NCBI GenBank assembly: GCA_003456125.1
Contig: DMPD01000011.1
Location: forward strand, 1-15,422
Origin: Cyanobacteria bacterium UBA8156
Lineage (GTDB): Bacteria; Cyanobacteriota; Cyanobacteriia; Pseudanabaenales; Pseudanabaenaceae
Reading direction: 5' to 3'
DNA length: 15,422 bases
Numbering within the stretch: position 1 is the first letter of the stretch; every line of letters begins with the position of its first letter. The notes beneath the pieces are model-generated. The model ran no database searches, was not told the DNA's origin, and saw nothing but the letters and a program-made list of their open reading frames with translations. Of this stretch, positions 1-8,706 are shown piece by piece. The position numbers and the translations under genes are program-made.

Positions 1-138
1 TTCAACCAGCGATCGCACTCAAAGCTCCAAAGTTTGAGGGCGATCGCGCGGGTAGTGTTTGGTAGGCAGTGGCTGTAGGGAAAGCTCCGAACGTTTTAGC
101 GTGTCCTAAAATATCTGTCTAACACAATATGACGGGAG
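1..138. other. intergenic left edge, no gene supported
   Basis: I can support no gene here. Two plus-strand frames are open from base 1 (stops at 76-78 and 61-63), so the last 20-25 codons of a gene lying to the left are possible, but neither peptide is recognisable. Two HIP1 octamers lie at 9-16 and about 39-46. A weak AT-rich inverted repeat, TTTTAG/CTAAAA (94-99 and 106-111), lies just past the stop of the aldo/keto reductase. It is too weak to call a terminator. Confidence 0.4.
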
Positions 139-1074
139 TCAGGAAAGATGCTGTGAAGCCCGATCCAACGCCGCCACCTCATCACTGGATAGCATCCATC
201 CCAAAGCACCGGCATTTTCGATCGCCTGGGCGGCATTTTTGGCCCCGGGAATAGGAGTCGTGCCTTTGGCGATCGCCCAATTGAGGGCCACTTGGCTGGG
301 GGTACGCTCGAATTGCGCCCCGATTTCCTGCAACACCCGAAGCAGGGGCTCAATCCGAAACAGGCCATCGGCCCCAAATTGGGGATTGAGTTGGCGGCCG
401 CCCTTGGGGGGTGCCGTCGCCTTGTATTTGCCCGTGAGCAGCCCTTGGGCCAGGGGACTGTAGGCCAAAATTTTCACCCCCAATTCCTGGGCTGTGGCCA
501 GGACTCCATTGCGCTCGATCTGCCGCGCCAATAGCGAATAGGGCATCTGGTTAAACGCGAGGGGTACCCCCACCTCCGCCAACAGGTGGTGGGCTTCCCG
601 CATTTGGGCGGCCGAGTAGTTGCTCACCCCGATCGCCCCGATTTGACCCGCCCGTACCGCCGCCGCCAACGTGTGCAACAGGGTGCGTTGGGACAACAAA
701 AAACTCACCGGCTGATGTACTTGGTACAGCGCCACCGATTTCATTTGCAGGCGATCGAGGCTGGCCTGCAGGGCTTGGGTCACCGCCGCCGCCCCCCATC
801 GCCACGGCAACGGCATAAACTTCGTGGCGATCGCCAAGGGCTTAGGTTCGTCCCGGCAGAACTCCCCAATCAGGCGTTCCGATTCCCCCAAACCGTACAC
901 CTCCGCCGTATCCAACAGGGTGATGCCTGCCGCCACCGCTGCCCGAAACGCTTCTCGTACGCTGGCTTTGTCGTATCCCTGGCCATACTGCCAATACAAA
1001 GTATCCCCCCACGCCCAGGTGCCGATCCCCAACGGCAACACCTCCGGCATCAACCCTACAGTTACGGTTTCCAT
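139..1074 (-). CDS. aldo/keto reductase
   Basis: NADPH-dependent cytosolic oxidoreductase of the aldo/keto reductase superfamily (TIM barrel), expected to reduce a carbonyl substrate that cannot be named here. At 311 residues it has the usual family length. The catalytic tetrad is visible: Asp55 and Tyr60 in LLDTAEVYG, Lys85 in ATKF, and His120 in YQVHQP. GAIGVSNYS (about 147-154) and the C-terminal PIPGAKN (about 274-280) match the family's conserved and cofactor-binding segments. I chose the ATG at 1074 because GGGGAGG (1081-1087, minus strand) sits 6 bases before it. The frame stays open to 1128, but that longer start has no such site. It is transcribed away from the tRNA, with an inverted repeat just before its ribosome site. 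Family certain; substrate unknown. Confidence 0.9.
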   Translation of the reverse strand: METVTVGLMPEVLPLGIGTWAWGDTLYWQYGQGYDKASVREAFRAAVAAGITLLDTAEVYGLGESERLIGEFCRDEPKPLAIATKFMPLPWRWGAAAVTQALQASLDRLQMKSVALYQVHQPVSFLLSQRTLLHTLAAAVRAGQIGAIGVSNYSAAQMREAHHLLAEVGVPLAFNQMPYSLLARQIERNGVLATAQELGVKILAYSPLAQGLLTGKYKATAPPKGGRQLNPQFGADGLFRIEPLLRVLQEIGAQFERTPSQVALNWAIAKGTTPIPGAKNAAQAIENAGALGWMLSSDEVAALDRASQHLS

Positions 1075-1086
1075 GGTTTTCCTCCC

Positions 1087-1110
1087 CATTGCCCCCAGTG
1101 TAGGGCAATG
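1087..1110 (-). promoter_or_regulatory. 8-bp perfect inverted repeat before the reductase start
   Basis: CATTGCCC (1087-1094) and its exact reverse complement GGGCAATG (1103-1110) flank an 8-base spacer. The repeat touches the ribosome-binding GGGGAGG of the aldo/keto reductase. Read on the minus strand, the spacer contains TACACT, a possible -10 element. It could be an operator overlapping the promoter, or an RNA hairpin beside the ribosome site. The regulator is unknown and the role is inferred from position only. Confidence 0.4.
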
Positions 1111-1112
1111 GC

Positions 1113-1141
1113 TTGAAATTCGCCGCAAAGGGTGTTAGAGT
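1113..1141 (+). promoter_or_regulatory. putative promoter of tRNA-Arg
   Basis: TTGAAA (1113-1118) and TAGAGT (1136-1141), 17 bases apart, match 5/6 and 4/6 of the sigma-70 consensus. Transcription would begin near 1148, about 8 bases before the mature tRNA. Read by eye. Confidence 0.4.
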
Positions 1142-1155
1142 TAAAACCTTGCCAA

Positions 1156-1229
1156 GGGCGTGTAGCTCAGTGGACTAGAGCACGTGGCTACGGACCACGG
1201 TGTCGGGGGTTCGAATCCCTCCTCGCCCG
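1156..1229 (+). tRNA. trnR: tRNA-Arg (anticodon ACG)
   Basis: A full cloverleaf can be drawn in 74 bases. The acceptor stem is GGGCGTG with CTCGCCC. The D stem is GCTC/GAGC. The anticodon stem CGTGG/CCACG encloses the loop CTACGGA with ACG at positions 34-36. The T arm has loop TTCGAAT, and the discriminator base is G. The CCA end is not encoded (the next bases are TTG). The sixth acceptor pair is U-U. A34 is normally deaminated to inosine by TadA, so this tRNA would read CGU, CGC and CGA. Confidence 0.95.
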
Positions 1230-1305
1230 TTGATTTGGTTTTTGCTTTTGTTCTGGATTTTCTTTCCGGCTGCTCCTGGGTGCCTTCTTGGGGTCACTCG
1301 TAAGG

Positions 1306-2481
1306 TTATTCCTGGGGATTGTTATTGAGCCAGCCCCGTTTCCAGAAGAAGTAGAGCAAGCTGCCGGCGATCGCCAGCATCACCAACCAGCAGAGGAAGT
1401 AACCAATGGGGGATTTGAGTTCGGGCATGTGCTCAAAATTCATGCCGTAGACCCCAGCAATAAACGTTAGGGGAATGAAAATGGTGGAAATGACCGTCAA
1501 CACCCGCATGGTTTCGTTGATGCTGTTGCTGACGGACGAGAGGTAAATATCCAGCAAACTGTGGGCCATTTCCCGGTAGTTTTCGATGGTGTCGAGCTGC
1601 TGCAACACGTGATCGTAGCAGTCGCGGAGGTAGACCCGGACGTAGGCCGCCATGTGGGCACTGCCTTCGCGGGTCAGGCTGTTGATGGCTTCGCGATGGG
1701 GCCACAACACCCGCCGCAGCCCCAACAATTCCCGTTTGAGTTTGTAGATTTTGTGCAGGGTGTGGGACTTGGGCTTGTGCACCACCCGGTCTTGCATTCC
1801 TTCCAGGCGATCGCCGTAGGCTTCCAGAATGGGGAAATAGCCGTCAAGCACCGCATCAATCAGGGCATAGGCCAGAAAATCGGGGCCGTGTTGGCGAATC
1901 AGACCCTTATTGCCAAAAATGCGGCGACGTACCGGCTCAAAACAATCGGCGGCGGCAGACTCTTGGACGGTCAGCACGTAGTGGGGCCCCACCACCAAAC
2001 TGACTTGGGCGATCGTGTAGCCTTTGATGCGTTTGCGGGAGGCTCGGGGCACCGCCACCTGCAACACCACCAACAAATGCCCTTCGTATTCTTCTACTTT
2101 GGGGCGTTGGGGGATGTTAACAATGTCTTCCAGCAACAACGGGTGCAACCCAAACACCTCTCCCAATTGTTGCAATACCGCTTCGGAGCCCAGCCCCTGC
2201 ACGTCAATCCAAGAGACTGCATCGCTGGTGAGGTACGACCGACAGGCTTCGGGATTGTTCAAGGTGTGCCGCTCGGCGCGATCGGTAGTGTAGTCAATGG
2301 CTACGAGTTGGGGGAACGGCGCGGCGGGATCGATGCTGAGGGTGCCCGGCGGACTCCCCGGCTCGTTGTAGGCGTAGCCTTCGTAGTCTTCCCACCCTTG
2401 TTCTTCGATCGGTTCTTCAAGCGGTTCTTCGCTGGGGTCGGCGCTGGGTTTGTCGCGAACGGTGTCCGATAGGGCAGGCAT
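1306..2481 (-). CDS. corA: magnesium/cobalt transporter CorA
   Basis: Inner-membrane channel of the CorA family, which carries Mg2+ (also Co2+ or Ni2+) as a homopentamer. The protein (391 residues) has a long cytoplasmic alpha/beta plus helical domain, the first membrane helix near 328-345 ending in the signature Tyr-Gly-Met-Asn (about 345-348, in VYGMNFEHMPEL), a second helix near 360-379, and a short basic C-terminal tail (FFWKRGW). The GMN motif forms the selectivity filter of the family. The first ~45 residues are unusually acidic (many Glu, Asp and Pro) and lie outside the conserved domain. The ATG at 2481 is preferred over a TTG two codons upstream (2487). Neither has a clear ribosome site, so the start is uncertain. 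It is probably a single gene, with 99 bases between its start and the stop of the neighbouring cluster. Confidence 0.95.
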   Translation of the reverse strand: MPALSDTVRDKPSADPSEEPLEEPIEEQGWEDYEGYAYNEPGSPPGTLSIDPAAPFPQLVAIDYTTDRAERHTLNNPEACRSYLTSDAVSWIDVQGLGSEAVLQQLGEVFGLHPLLLEDIVNIPQRPKVEEYEGHLLVVLQVAVPRASRKRIKGYTIAQVSLVVGPHYVLTVQESAAADCFEPVRRRIFGNKGLIRQHGPDFLAYALIDAVLDGYFPILEAYGDRLEGMQDRVVHKPKSHTLHKIYKLKRELLGLRRVLWPHREAINSLTREGSAHMAAYVRVYLRDCYDHVLQQLDTIENYREMAHSLLDIYLSSVSNSINETMRVLTVISTIFIPLTFIAGVYGMNFEHMPELKSPIGYFLCWLVMLAIAGSLLYFFWKRGWLNNNPQE

Positions 2482-2580
2482 GGGCAAGGGTCAGCACTTT
2501 TTCGCATCCTACCCCAAATTGGGCGAGGAATTGCCCGTGCTTGTGCCCTTTGGTGATCAAGCAGAATCCAGGGGATGGAC

Positions 2581-2892
2581 TTAGTTGGACTGGGGCCGGG
2601 CGATCGCCGGTGGGGGCAATTGCTCCCGCTGCTGTTGGCGGAAGCGAGCGACAGCACTTTCGATCGCTTCGTCTTGTTCCCGACTAATGCGATCGGCGGA
2701 GCGGGAATCGGAAAAATTGGCGTTGTGCATGAGCTGTTGCATCAAGCTCGTGCCGCCCTGACCGGTGGAAAAGTCGCGGTTTTTCTGCTGCAGATCTTCC
2801 AAGGCTTGTTGGGCTTCGGTGCGGGCCGTCTGGGCGATCGCCGCTGGCGTAAAACTCAGTACCGCTAGACCAAGCAGGAAGCAACGTTTCAT
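2581..2892 (-). CDS. small secreted hypothetical protein
   Basis: I do not recognise this 103-residue protein. It begins with a clear Sec signal peptide: basic MKR, hydrophobic core FLLGLAVLSF, and a cleavage region PAAIAQ near residue 20. The mature part is hydrophilic, rich in Gln, Arg, Glu and Ser, and predicted helical, with the segment SLMQQLMHNANFSDSRS in its middle. It ends in a Pro/Gln-rich tail. GAGGAAAG lies 3-6 bases before the ATG, which supports the start. It is the last gene of the cluster led by valS, 24 bases after the PLP enzyme, so it is probably co-transcribed. It has no cysteine lipobox or membrane anchor, so a periplasmic location is likely. Function unknown. Confidence 0.75.
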   Translation of the reverse strand: MKRCFLLGLAVLSFTPAAIAQTARTEAQQALEDLQQKNRDFSTGQGGTSLMQQLMHNANFSDSRSADRISREQDEAIESAVARFRQQQREQLPPPAIARPQSN

Positions 2893-2916
2893 GACTTTCC
2901 TCGTTTCCCTTCTCGG

Positions 2917-4155
2917 TTATTTTACCATTGGTGCTTCGGGGTCGTTTTCGGCAAAGGCGGCCAACACCACGGCCATGTGCGTCCAATGGGTTCCCCCCTG
3001 ACAATAGACGGTGTAGGGTGGCCGCAGGGGCCCATCGGCCGAGAGTTCGGCGGTGCTGCCATCGATAAACGTACCGCCAGCCATCACCAACGCACTGTCG
3101 TAGCCCGGTGTCACTGCGGGTACCGGACTGACAAAGGCATCGACGGGGGAACACTGCTGAATTTGCCGACAAAAGGCTTGCAATTGGGCGGCGCTGTCGA
3201 GGCGCAGGGCTTGAATGGTATCGCTGCGCTGGTCAAAGGGACCCGGTTGCACGGCGTAGCCCCGTTGGGCAAAAAATTGGGCCGCCAAGATCAAGCCTTT
3301 GAGGGTTTCGCCCACCATTTGCGGGGCCAAAAACAAGCCCTGAAAGTTTAACCGCCGGTTTTCGCTGGCCCCGCCGTGGGCGCCAATGCCGGGAGCCGTC
3401 AACCGGTTGGCCGCGGCGGTCACCAAGTCCGCCCGTCCAGCCACGTAGCCGCCGTAGGGCACCAGGGTCCCCCCCGGATTTTTGATCAGCGAACCGGCCA
3501 TCAAATCGGCGCCGACGGCCGTGGGTTCCTGAGTTTCCACAAATTCGCCGTAGCAGTTGTCCACAAAACAGATCACGTCGGGGTTTTGGGCTTTGACGGT
3601 GGCCACAATCCGGGCAATATCGGCTACGGTGAGGCTCGGCCGCCAGGCATACCCCCGCGATCGCTGAATCAAGACCGTTTTGGTTTGGGGTTGGATGGCT
3701 GTGGCTAAGGCCCCCCAGTCGATCGCCCCTTCGGCGGTCAAGTCTAGTTGCCGGTAGGTCACGCCAAAATCCCGCAGGGAACCGGGATCGGTTTGCCGCA
3801 ACCCCAAGACCGGCTCTAGGGTGTCGTAGGGGGCTCCCGCCACCGCCAGCAATTCATCGCCAGGCCGCAACACGCCGTACAACGCACAGGCGATCGCATG
3901 GGTGCCGGAAACGATCTGGCTGCGCACGATCGCCGCTGGGGCCTCGACAATTTGGGCAAAGACTTTATCCAGGACTTCCCGCCCCAAATCATCGTGGCCG
4001 TAGCCCGTGGTGCCGGCAAAGTGGGAGGCACTCACCCGGTGGGCAGCAAAAGCCTGCAATACCCGCTGCAAATGGTGGTGGGTTTGCTCGTCGATTTGCC
4101 AAAAGCGATCGCGCAGTGGGGCCAATGCTTCGGCGACGGTCGGATGTAAGGTCAT
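2917..4155 (-). CDS. methionine gamma-lyase family ('aluminium resistance') PLP enzyme
   Basis: Fold-type I pyridoxal-phosphate enzyme of the family named methionine gamma-lyase or aluminium resistance protein, related to Cys/Met-metabolism enzymes. Length 412 residues, normal for the family. Visible landmarks are a glycine-rich GTTGYGHDDLGRE (48-60), the phosphate-binding VSGTHAIAC (82-90), Asp199 in CFVDNCYGEF (expected to pair with the pyridine nitrogen), and Lys225 in GSLIKNPGGT, the likely Schiff-base lysine. The C-terminal part contains GGTFIDGSTAELSADGP and YCQGGTHWTH. The reaction in vivo is not settled for this family; C-S bond cleavage is inferred from homology. It follows the PH-like gene by 3 bases and precedes the small secreted gene by 24. 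The ATG at 4155 lacks a strong ribosome site, consistent with translational coupling. Confidence 0.9.
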   Translation of the reverse strand: MTLHPTVAEALAPLRDRFWQIDEQTHHHLQRVLQAFAAHRVSASHFAGTTGYGHDDLGREVLDKVFAQIVEAPAAIVRSQIVSGTHAIACALYGVLRPGDELLAVAGAPYDTLEPVLGLRQTDPGSLRDFGVTYRQLDLTAEGAIDWGALATAIQPQTKTVLIQRSRGYAWRPSLTVADIARIVATVKAQNPDVICFVDNCYGEFVETQEPTAVGADLMAGSLIKNPGGTLVPYGGYVAGRADLVTAAANRLTAPGIGAHGGASENRRLNFQGLFLAPQMVGETLKGLILAAQFFAQRGYAVQPGPFDQRSDTIQALRLDSAAQLQAFCRQIQQCSPVDAFVSPVPAVTPGYDSALVMAGGTFIDGSTAELSADGPLRPPYTVYCQGGTHWTHMAVVLAAFAENDPEAPMVK

Positions 4156-4158
4156 GGT

Positions 4159-4515
4159 TTATGCATGGTTCCCCACGGCTGATAGGAGGCGGGCCCAAGT
4201 GTCGGCAGCAGCGACATTCAACACCAGCCGTTTGTAGTAAAAATCCGCCACGTCCAATACCAGCACGGATTCCGCGGACGTGACGTACCAAAACTCCCGC
4301 CCCCGCCGGCTGTAAAAGGTACCGGCCGCCAGAATGCCCGGCAGACCCGTGCCGGGGGCACGAATCATCCAGGGGTCGGCCGGCGGGGTGGTGGTGCCCA
4401 CGGCTTGGATTTGACCCAACGGCACCGTGATAGTCTCGCCGACATGGAAAGACCATAGACGTTCCCAGGGCCCCAACCGAATTTCCAACTTTTCTCCTCG
4501 GCGCTGCAATTCCAT
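4159..4515 (-). CDS. small PH-like hypothetical protein
   Basis: 118 residues, no signal peptide or membrane segment. The run of short beta-strand-like segments, the central AAGTFYSRRGREFWYV (63-78), then VLVLDVADFYYKRLVLNV (84-101) and a final helix (about 102-113), resemble bacterial pleckstrin-homology-like proteins. I know this pattern only loosely, so treat the fold as a suggestion. It is squeezed between valS (3 bases upstream) and the PLP enzyme (3 bases downstream) and must share their transcript. The role is unknown. The position next to valS does not by itself indicate a translation function. Confidence 0.75.
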   Translation of the reverse strand: MELQRRGEKLEIRLGPWERLWSFHVGETITVPLGQIQAVGTTTPPADPWMIRAPGTGLPGILAAGTFYSRRGREFWYVTSAESVLVLDVADFYYKRLVLNVAAADTWARLLSAVGNHA

Positions 4516-4518
4516 CTT

Positions 4519-7215
4519 TTACCCCCATTGCCGCAACCGCGTTTCCAGAATGCCCATTTGCGTTTCCGCCTCGGCGAGTTCGGCCCGGCTGGCGGCGATC
4601 GCCTCGGGAGCCGCTTTGGCCAAATAGCCTTCGTTGCCCAGTTGGGTTTGCAGGCGGGCGATGTTGGCCGCCAGTTTTTGCTGCTGCTTTTCCAGTTTAA
4701 GGCGCAGCTTGGCCAAATCCACCAGACCCGACAGGGGAATCACCGCCTGCACGGTACCCGATACCGTCGCCGCCACTTGTCCCAAATCCGCCGGCAATGT
4801 CTCTACAACGGCCAAGGGATCGAGCTTGGCCAGGTGGGCAATGTAGGTTTGGCAAGCCGTGAGCCAGGGGCGATCGCCCGCTGTGGTCTGCACCCAAGCC
4901 GGGACAACTTGCCCGGGTTTGATTTCGGTTTCTGCCCGCAGGTTGCGCAGGGTCCGGATCAGGGCGATCGCCTGGGCAAACTGCTGCTCCAACTCGTCGG
5001 TCAGGGCTTGGCGATCGGCCACGGGGTAGGACTGGGTAGCCAAAAACGTACCCTGGGCCCAGGGTTCCCCATGGATTTCCTGCCACAACTCTTCGGTGAC
5101 GTGGGGCATAAACGGATGCAAGAGCCGCAACGTGCCTTCCAACACCGTGTACAATACCCGTCCTACGGTGGCATCGCCCGCCTGCAACCGGGGCTTGGCC
5201 AACTCGATGTAGTAGTCGCAGTAATCCCCCCAAATGAACTCATAGAGGGCGCGGGCTCCTTCCCCAAACCCGTATTGGGATAGCCGCTCATCCACCTCGG
5301 CGATCGTGCGGTGGTACCGCGACCAAATCCAGCGATCGACCGGCTCGGTGATTTCCGGGGTGGTGATGGGGGTCGGCAACGCCGGCAAATTCATCATCAC
5401 AAACCGGGTGGCATTCCACAACTTGTTGGCAAAATTGCGGGCGGCCTCAACGCTGGGGGATTCCTGGGTTTTGCGGTTGAAATCCATGCGAATGTCTTGC
5501 CCCACCCCAATGGTTTCCTTCACCAACAGGTAGCGCAGGGCATCGGTGCCGTACTTCTCAATCAAGACCAGGGGGTCAATGCCGTTGTTTTTGGACTTGG
5601 ACATTTTTTGATTGTTTTCGTCCCGCACCAAACCGTGGATGTACACATCGCGGAAGGGAATCTGACCGGTGAAGTAGCCCCCCATCATCGTCATCCGGGC
5701 CACCCAGAAAAAGATGATGTCAAAGCCGGTAATCAGGGTGGAAGTGGGGTAAAACGTGGTGAAATCCGGGGTGATTTCGGGCCAACCCAAAGTGGAAAAG
5801 GGCCACAACCCCGACGAAAACCAGGTATCCAACACATCGGGATCGCGGATCAGAGAGACCCCTTCGCCGTATTGAATCCGGGCTTGGTCGTAGGCTTCGG
5901 CTTCGGTGCGGGCCACCACGTAGGGAGTCTCCGCCTGGATCTCAGAAACATCCTGCGCCACATACCAGGCGGGAATTTGGTGCCCCCACCACAACTGGCG
6001 GGAAATGCACCAATCCTGCAACTTCACCAGCCAATCCCGGTACACCTTGCGCCACCGCTCCGGCAAGATTTGCGGCTCGTTGTGTTCATCCAGCCGCTGC
6101 AATGCGAAATCCGCCAAGGGTCGAATCCGCACATACCACTGGGTGGACAAAAACGGCTCTACCGGTACCTTCCCCCGCTCCGAATAGGGCACGCTGTGGG
6201 TGTAATCTTCGATTTTTTCCAGCAATCCTTGGGCTTCCAGGGCGGCCACCACCGCCTTGCGGGCGGCAAACCGATCCATGCCGGCAAATTCGCCGCCGTT
6301 TTCGTTGATGCGGCCGTCTTTTTCCAGGATGTTGATAAACGGCAAACTGTGACGTTTGGCTACCTCACAATCGTTGAAGTCGTGGGCCGGAGTGATTTTC
6401 ACACAACCGGAGCCAAATTCCCGATCCACATACTCATCCCCCACAATTGGAATTTCCCGATTCATCAGGGGCAGTTGGATGGTTTGACCAATGAGGTGAC
6501 GGTAGCGATCGTCTTCGGGGTTCACCGCCACGGCCGTATCCCCCAACATCGTTTCGGGGCGGGTGGTGGCCACAATCAAACATCCATCGCCGGTGCTGAG
6601 GGGATAGCGAAAATGCCAGAGGTGCCCTTTCACTTCCTGCATATCCACTTCCAAATCGGACACCGCCGATTGGGAGGCCGGACACCAGTTCACCAGGTAT
6701 TCCCCCCGATAGATCAAACCGTCCTGGTGCAGCCGCACAAACGCTTCGGTGACCGCTGCGGATAGTCCCTCATCGAGGGTAAACCGTTCCCGCGACCAGT
6801 CGGCGGAGACCCCCAACCGCCGCAATTGGTTCACAATGGTGCCCCCGGATTCCTGTTTCCATTGCCAGGCCCGCTCCAAATACTTTTCGCGGCCCAGGGC
6901 TTGCCGGGTGTTTTTTTCCGCTTTGAGTTGTTTGTCGAGGATGGCGCTGACGGCGATGCTGGCGTGGTCGGTGCCGGGCAGCCAGAGGGCGTTATCGCCC
7001 TTCATGCGGCGATAGCGCACCAAGGTATCGATCAAAGCTTCCTCGAAGGCGTGGCCCATGTGCAAACTGCCTGTGACGTTGGGGGGGGGAATCACAATGC
7101 AGAATGGTGGGCGATCGCCCGGCGCTTGGGCCCGGAAAATGCCGGCGGCTTCCCAGCGTTCTTGCCAACGGGCTTCGGTTTCGGCAGGGTGGTATTGTTT
7201 CGAGGCGATCGCCAT
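4519..7215 (-). CDS. valS: valine--tRNA ligase
   Basis: Class I aminoacyl-tRNA synthetase that charges tRNA-Val in the cytosol. The 898-residue protein is full length. The HIGH-type motif is HMGH at 52-55 in [22 protein letters not shown] (81-89) follows. The editing (CP1) domain spans about 200-350, with [14 protein letters not shown] (217-230) and HDFNDCEVA. The KMSKS loop is at 537-541. An anticodon-binding domain follows, and the last ~65 residues form the coiled coil typical of ValRS. The insertion-rich wording around [16 protein letters not shown] and [16 protein letters not shown] resembles cyanobacterial ValRS as I remember it. The ATG at 7215 is the family-like N-terminus ([11 protein letters not shown]). 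A perfect TATAAT lies about 27 bases upstream. It probably heads the four-gene minus-strand operon. Confidence 0.98.
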   Translation of the reverse strand: MAIASKQYHPAETEARWQERWEAAGIFRAQAPGDRPPFCIVIPPPNVTGSLHMGHAFEEALIDTLVRYRRMKGDNALWLPGTDHASIAVSAILDKQLKAEKNTRQALGREKYLERAWQWKQESGGTIVNQLRRLGVSADWSRERFTLDEGLSAAVTEAFVRLHQDGLIYRGEYLVNWCPASQSAVSDLEVDMQEVKGHLWHFRYPLSTGDGCLIVATTRPETMLGDTAVAVNPEDDRYRHLIGQTIQLPLMNREIPIVGDEYVDREFGSGCVKITPAHDFNDCEVAKRHSLPFINILEKDGRINENGGEFAGMDRFAARKAVVAALEAQGLLEKIEDYTHSVPYSERGKVPVEPFLSTQWYVRIRPLADFALQRLDEHNEPQILPERWRKVYRDWLVKLQDWCISRQLWWGHQIPAWYVAQDVSEIQAETPYVVARTEAEAYDQARIQYGEGVSLIRDPDVLDTWFSSGLWPFSTLGWPEITPDFTTFYPTSTLITGFDIIFFWVARMTMMGGYFTGQIPFRDVYIHGLVRDENNQKMSKSKNNGIDPLVLIEKYGTDALRYLLVKETIGVGQDIRMDFNRKTQESPSVEAARNFANKLWNATRFVMMNLPALPTPITTPEITEPVDRWIWSRYHRTIAEVDERLSQYGFGEGARALYEFIWGDYCDYYIELAKPRLQAGDATVGRVLYTVLEGTLRLLHPFMPHVTEELWQEIHGEPWAQGTFLATQSYPVADRQALTDELEQQFAQAIALIRTLRNLRAETEIKPGQVVPAWVQTTAGDRPWLTACQTYIAHLAKLDPLAVVETLPADLGQVAATVSGTVQAVIPLSGLVDLAKLRLKLEKQQQKLAANIARLQTQLGNEGYLAKAAPEAIAASRAELAEAETQMGILETRLRQWG

Positions 7216-7241
7216 GGCACTGCAGTAAAACGGGAAGCCCC

Positions 7242-7247
7242 ATTATA
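7242..7247 (-). promoter_or_regulatory. valS: putative -10 element of the valS operon
   Basis: Read on the minus strand this is a perfect TATAAT. It would start transcription near 7235, about 20 bases before the valS ATG. No convincing -35 hexamer is seen 16-18 bases upstream. The 61-bp gap to the divergent glycosyltransferase must serve both genes; on the plus strand the same bases give only TATAGG. Confidence 0.45.
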
Positions 7248-7276
7248 GGATGGGCAGGATTTTGAGAGGGACGGCC

Positions 7277-8704
7277 ATGCGGGTAGCCTTTGTCGATCGC
7301 ATTGGTTGGGATTACCGACCCGATACCGTGTATCAAGAACCGTTGGGGGGTTCCCAATCGGCGGTGTGCTACCTGACAGCGGCTTTGGCCCAACGGGGGG
7401 TAACGGTGGCCTTGGTCAACCACACGACCCAGGAAGGGGAAGTGTTGGGGGTTTCGTGCCACCACGCCGAGCGCTTGCCAGAGGGGTTTTGGCAAAATTT
7501 TGATGCGGTGGTGCTGTTCAACGAGTCGGGGTTGGGCTTGGTAACCCGGGCCGAGATCCTTGAGGACACGGCCAACCCCTGCACGCCACTGATCCTGTGG
7601 ACGCAGCACGATGGCCATCAGCCGGCGATGCAGGCCCTCCACGATGTGTTGGAGCGGACGGTCTACGATCGCTTTGTGTTTGTCAGCGAGTGGCAGCGGC
7701 AGCAATACCTCCATCACTTTGGCTTAGAGGCGGCGCGCACCCACGTGTTGCGCAATGCGATCGCCCCCAGTTTTGCGCAACTCCCACCGGTGGCAGAAAA
7801 AGAACCCTTGGTGGTGTATACCAGCACCCCGTTTCGGGGGCTGGCGGAATTGTTGGCTCTGTGGCCGGCCATCCATCGAGGTTTTCCCCAAGCCCGGTTG
7901 GAAGTGTTTTCGAGCTTGCAGGTATACCGGCAAACGCTGGAAGCGGATCGGGCCCAATTTGGGGAACTGTACGATCGCTGCCAACAGCTGCCGGGGGTGA
8001 CCTACCGGGGCGCGATTCCCCAACCGGAATTGGCCCCAGTGCTGCAAAAGTCCTTGGTTTTGGCCTATCCCAACACCTTCCCGGAGACTTCTTGCATTGC
8101 GGTGTTGGAAGCTCTGGCGGCGGGGTGCCATGTGGTGACCAGCGCGTTGGGGGCCCTCCCTGAAACCACCGGCGGTTGGGCCACATTGATTCCCCCTGGC
8201 GAAACCTACGGCGGGCAATTTGTGGCGGCGGTGGGGCAAATTTTGCGGGAGCAGGAGGCGTTGCGGGCCGATCGCGATCGCCAGAGTGCCCAGACCAAAA
8301 CCGACCATATCTGGAGTCGGCGGGCGGCCCAATGGGAAGCTTGGTTGCAGGAAGTGTGTGCACCGGCGGCCATGCCGGCAGACGCGGAAGAACGGGCCCG
8401 GGCCCACGAACGCCGTTTGCAGTTCGCCGAGGCGGCGGCGATTCGTGAACAGGTCTACGAACGGAACCCGGCGCATTGGGCCAACACCTATGCCCTGGCG
8501 CGGGATTATCGAGCGTTGGGGTATGGTTGGGGCGAAAGTGGACTGTATTTGCAAGAGGCCTGGGTGGAAGCAGCGACCAACCCGGAACTGTTGTGGCAGA
8601 TGGCGATCGCCTGCGAAGCCATGGACGATCCGGAAACTGCCGCGCGTTACTGGCAAGAGGCGATCGCCCGGTGTCCGGGGTTGGCGGTGTTGCGGGGGGC
8701 CTAG
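7277..8704 (+). CDS. GT4-type glycosyltransferase with helical TPR-like tail
   Basis: Probably transfers a sugar from a nucleotide-sugar donor to a surface or exported glycan, acting at the cytoplasmic face. The 475-residue protein has an N-terminal Rossmann domain with the loop EPLGGSQSAVCYLTAAL (21-37), then FVSEWQRQQYL (135-145). The C-terminal domain begins near VVYTSTPFRGL and carries the retaining-enzyme motif EX7E, here Glu270 and Glu278 in FPETSCIAVLEALAAG. Residues about 365-475 are Ala-rich helices resembling tetratricopeptide repeats, an addition to the catalytic core. The ATG at 7277 is chosen because GAGAGGG (7264-7270) precedes it by 6 bases; the frame is open to 7250 without a site. 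The FkbM gene starts 2 bases after its stop, so the pair is an operon. Donor and acceptor are unknown. Confidence 0.88.
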   Translation: MRVAFVDRIGWDYRPDTVYQEPLGGSQSAVCYLTAALAQRGVTVALVNHTTQEGEVLGVSCHHAERLPEGFWQNFDAVVLFNESGLGLVTRAEILEDTANPCTPLILWTQHDGHQPAMQALHDVLERTVYDRFVFVSEWQRQQYLHHFGLEAARTHVLRNAIAPSFAQLPPVAEKEPLVVYTSTPFRGLAELLALWPAIHRGFPQARLEVFSSLQVYRQTLEADRAQFGELYDRCQQLPGVTYRGAIPQPELAPVLQKSLVLAYPNTFPETSCIAVLEALAAGCHVVTSALGALPETTGGWATLIPPGETYGGQFVAAVGQILREQEALRADRDRQSAQTKTDHIWSRRAAQWEAWLQEVCAPAAMPADAEERARAHERRLQFAEAAAIREQVYERNPAHWANTYALARDYRALGYGWGESGLYLQEAWVEAATNPELLWQMAIACEAMDDPETAARYWQEAIARCPGLAVLRGA

Positions 8705-8706
8705 CC

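Noticed and set aside
94..111. TTTTAG/CTAAAA hairpin as terminator of the aldo/keto reductase
   Set aside because: The stem is only 6 AT-rich pairs with a 6-base loop and no T tract in the right place.
1156..1229. tRNA as an integration site for a mobile element
   Set aside because: No integrase, no repeat of the tRNA 3' end and no change in neighbouring gene style is seen in the window.
1561..2472. Plus-strand open frame opposite corA (303 codons)
   Set aside because: It mirrors corA codons and gives a Gly/Phe/Gln/His-rich product with no recognisable domain or ribosome site.
5311..6765. Long open frame on the plus strand opposite valS (484 codons)
   Set aside because: It lies wholly within the certain valS gene, its product is low-complexity Gly/His/Gln-rich with no motif, and long antisense frames are expected in GC-rich DNA.
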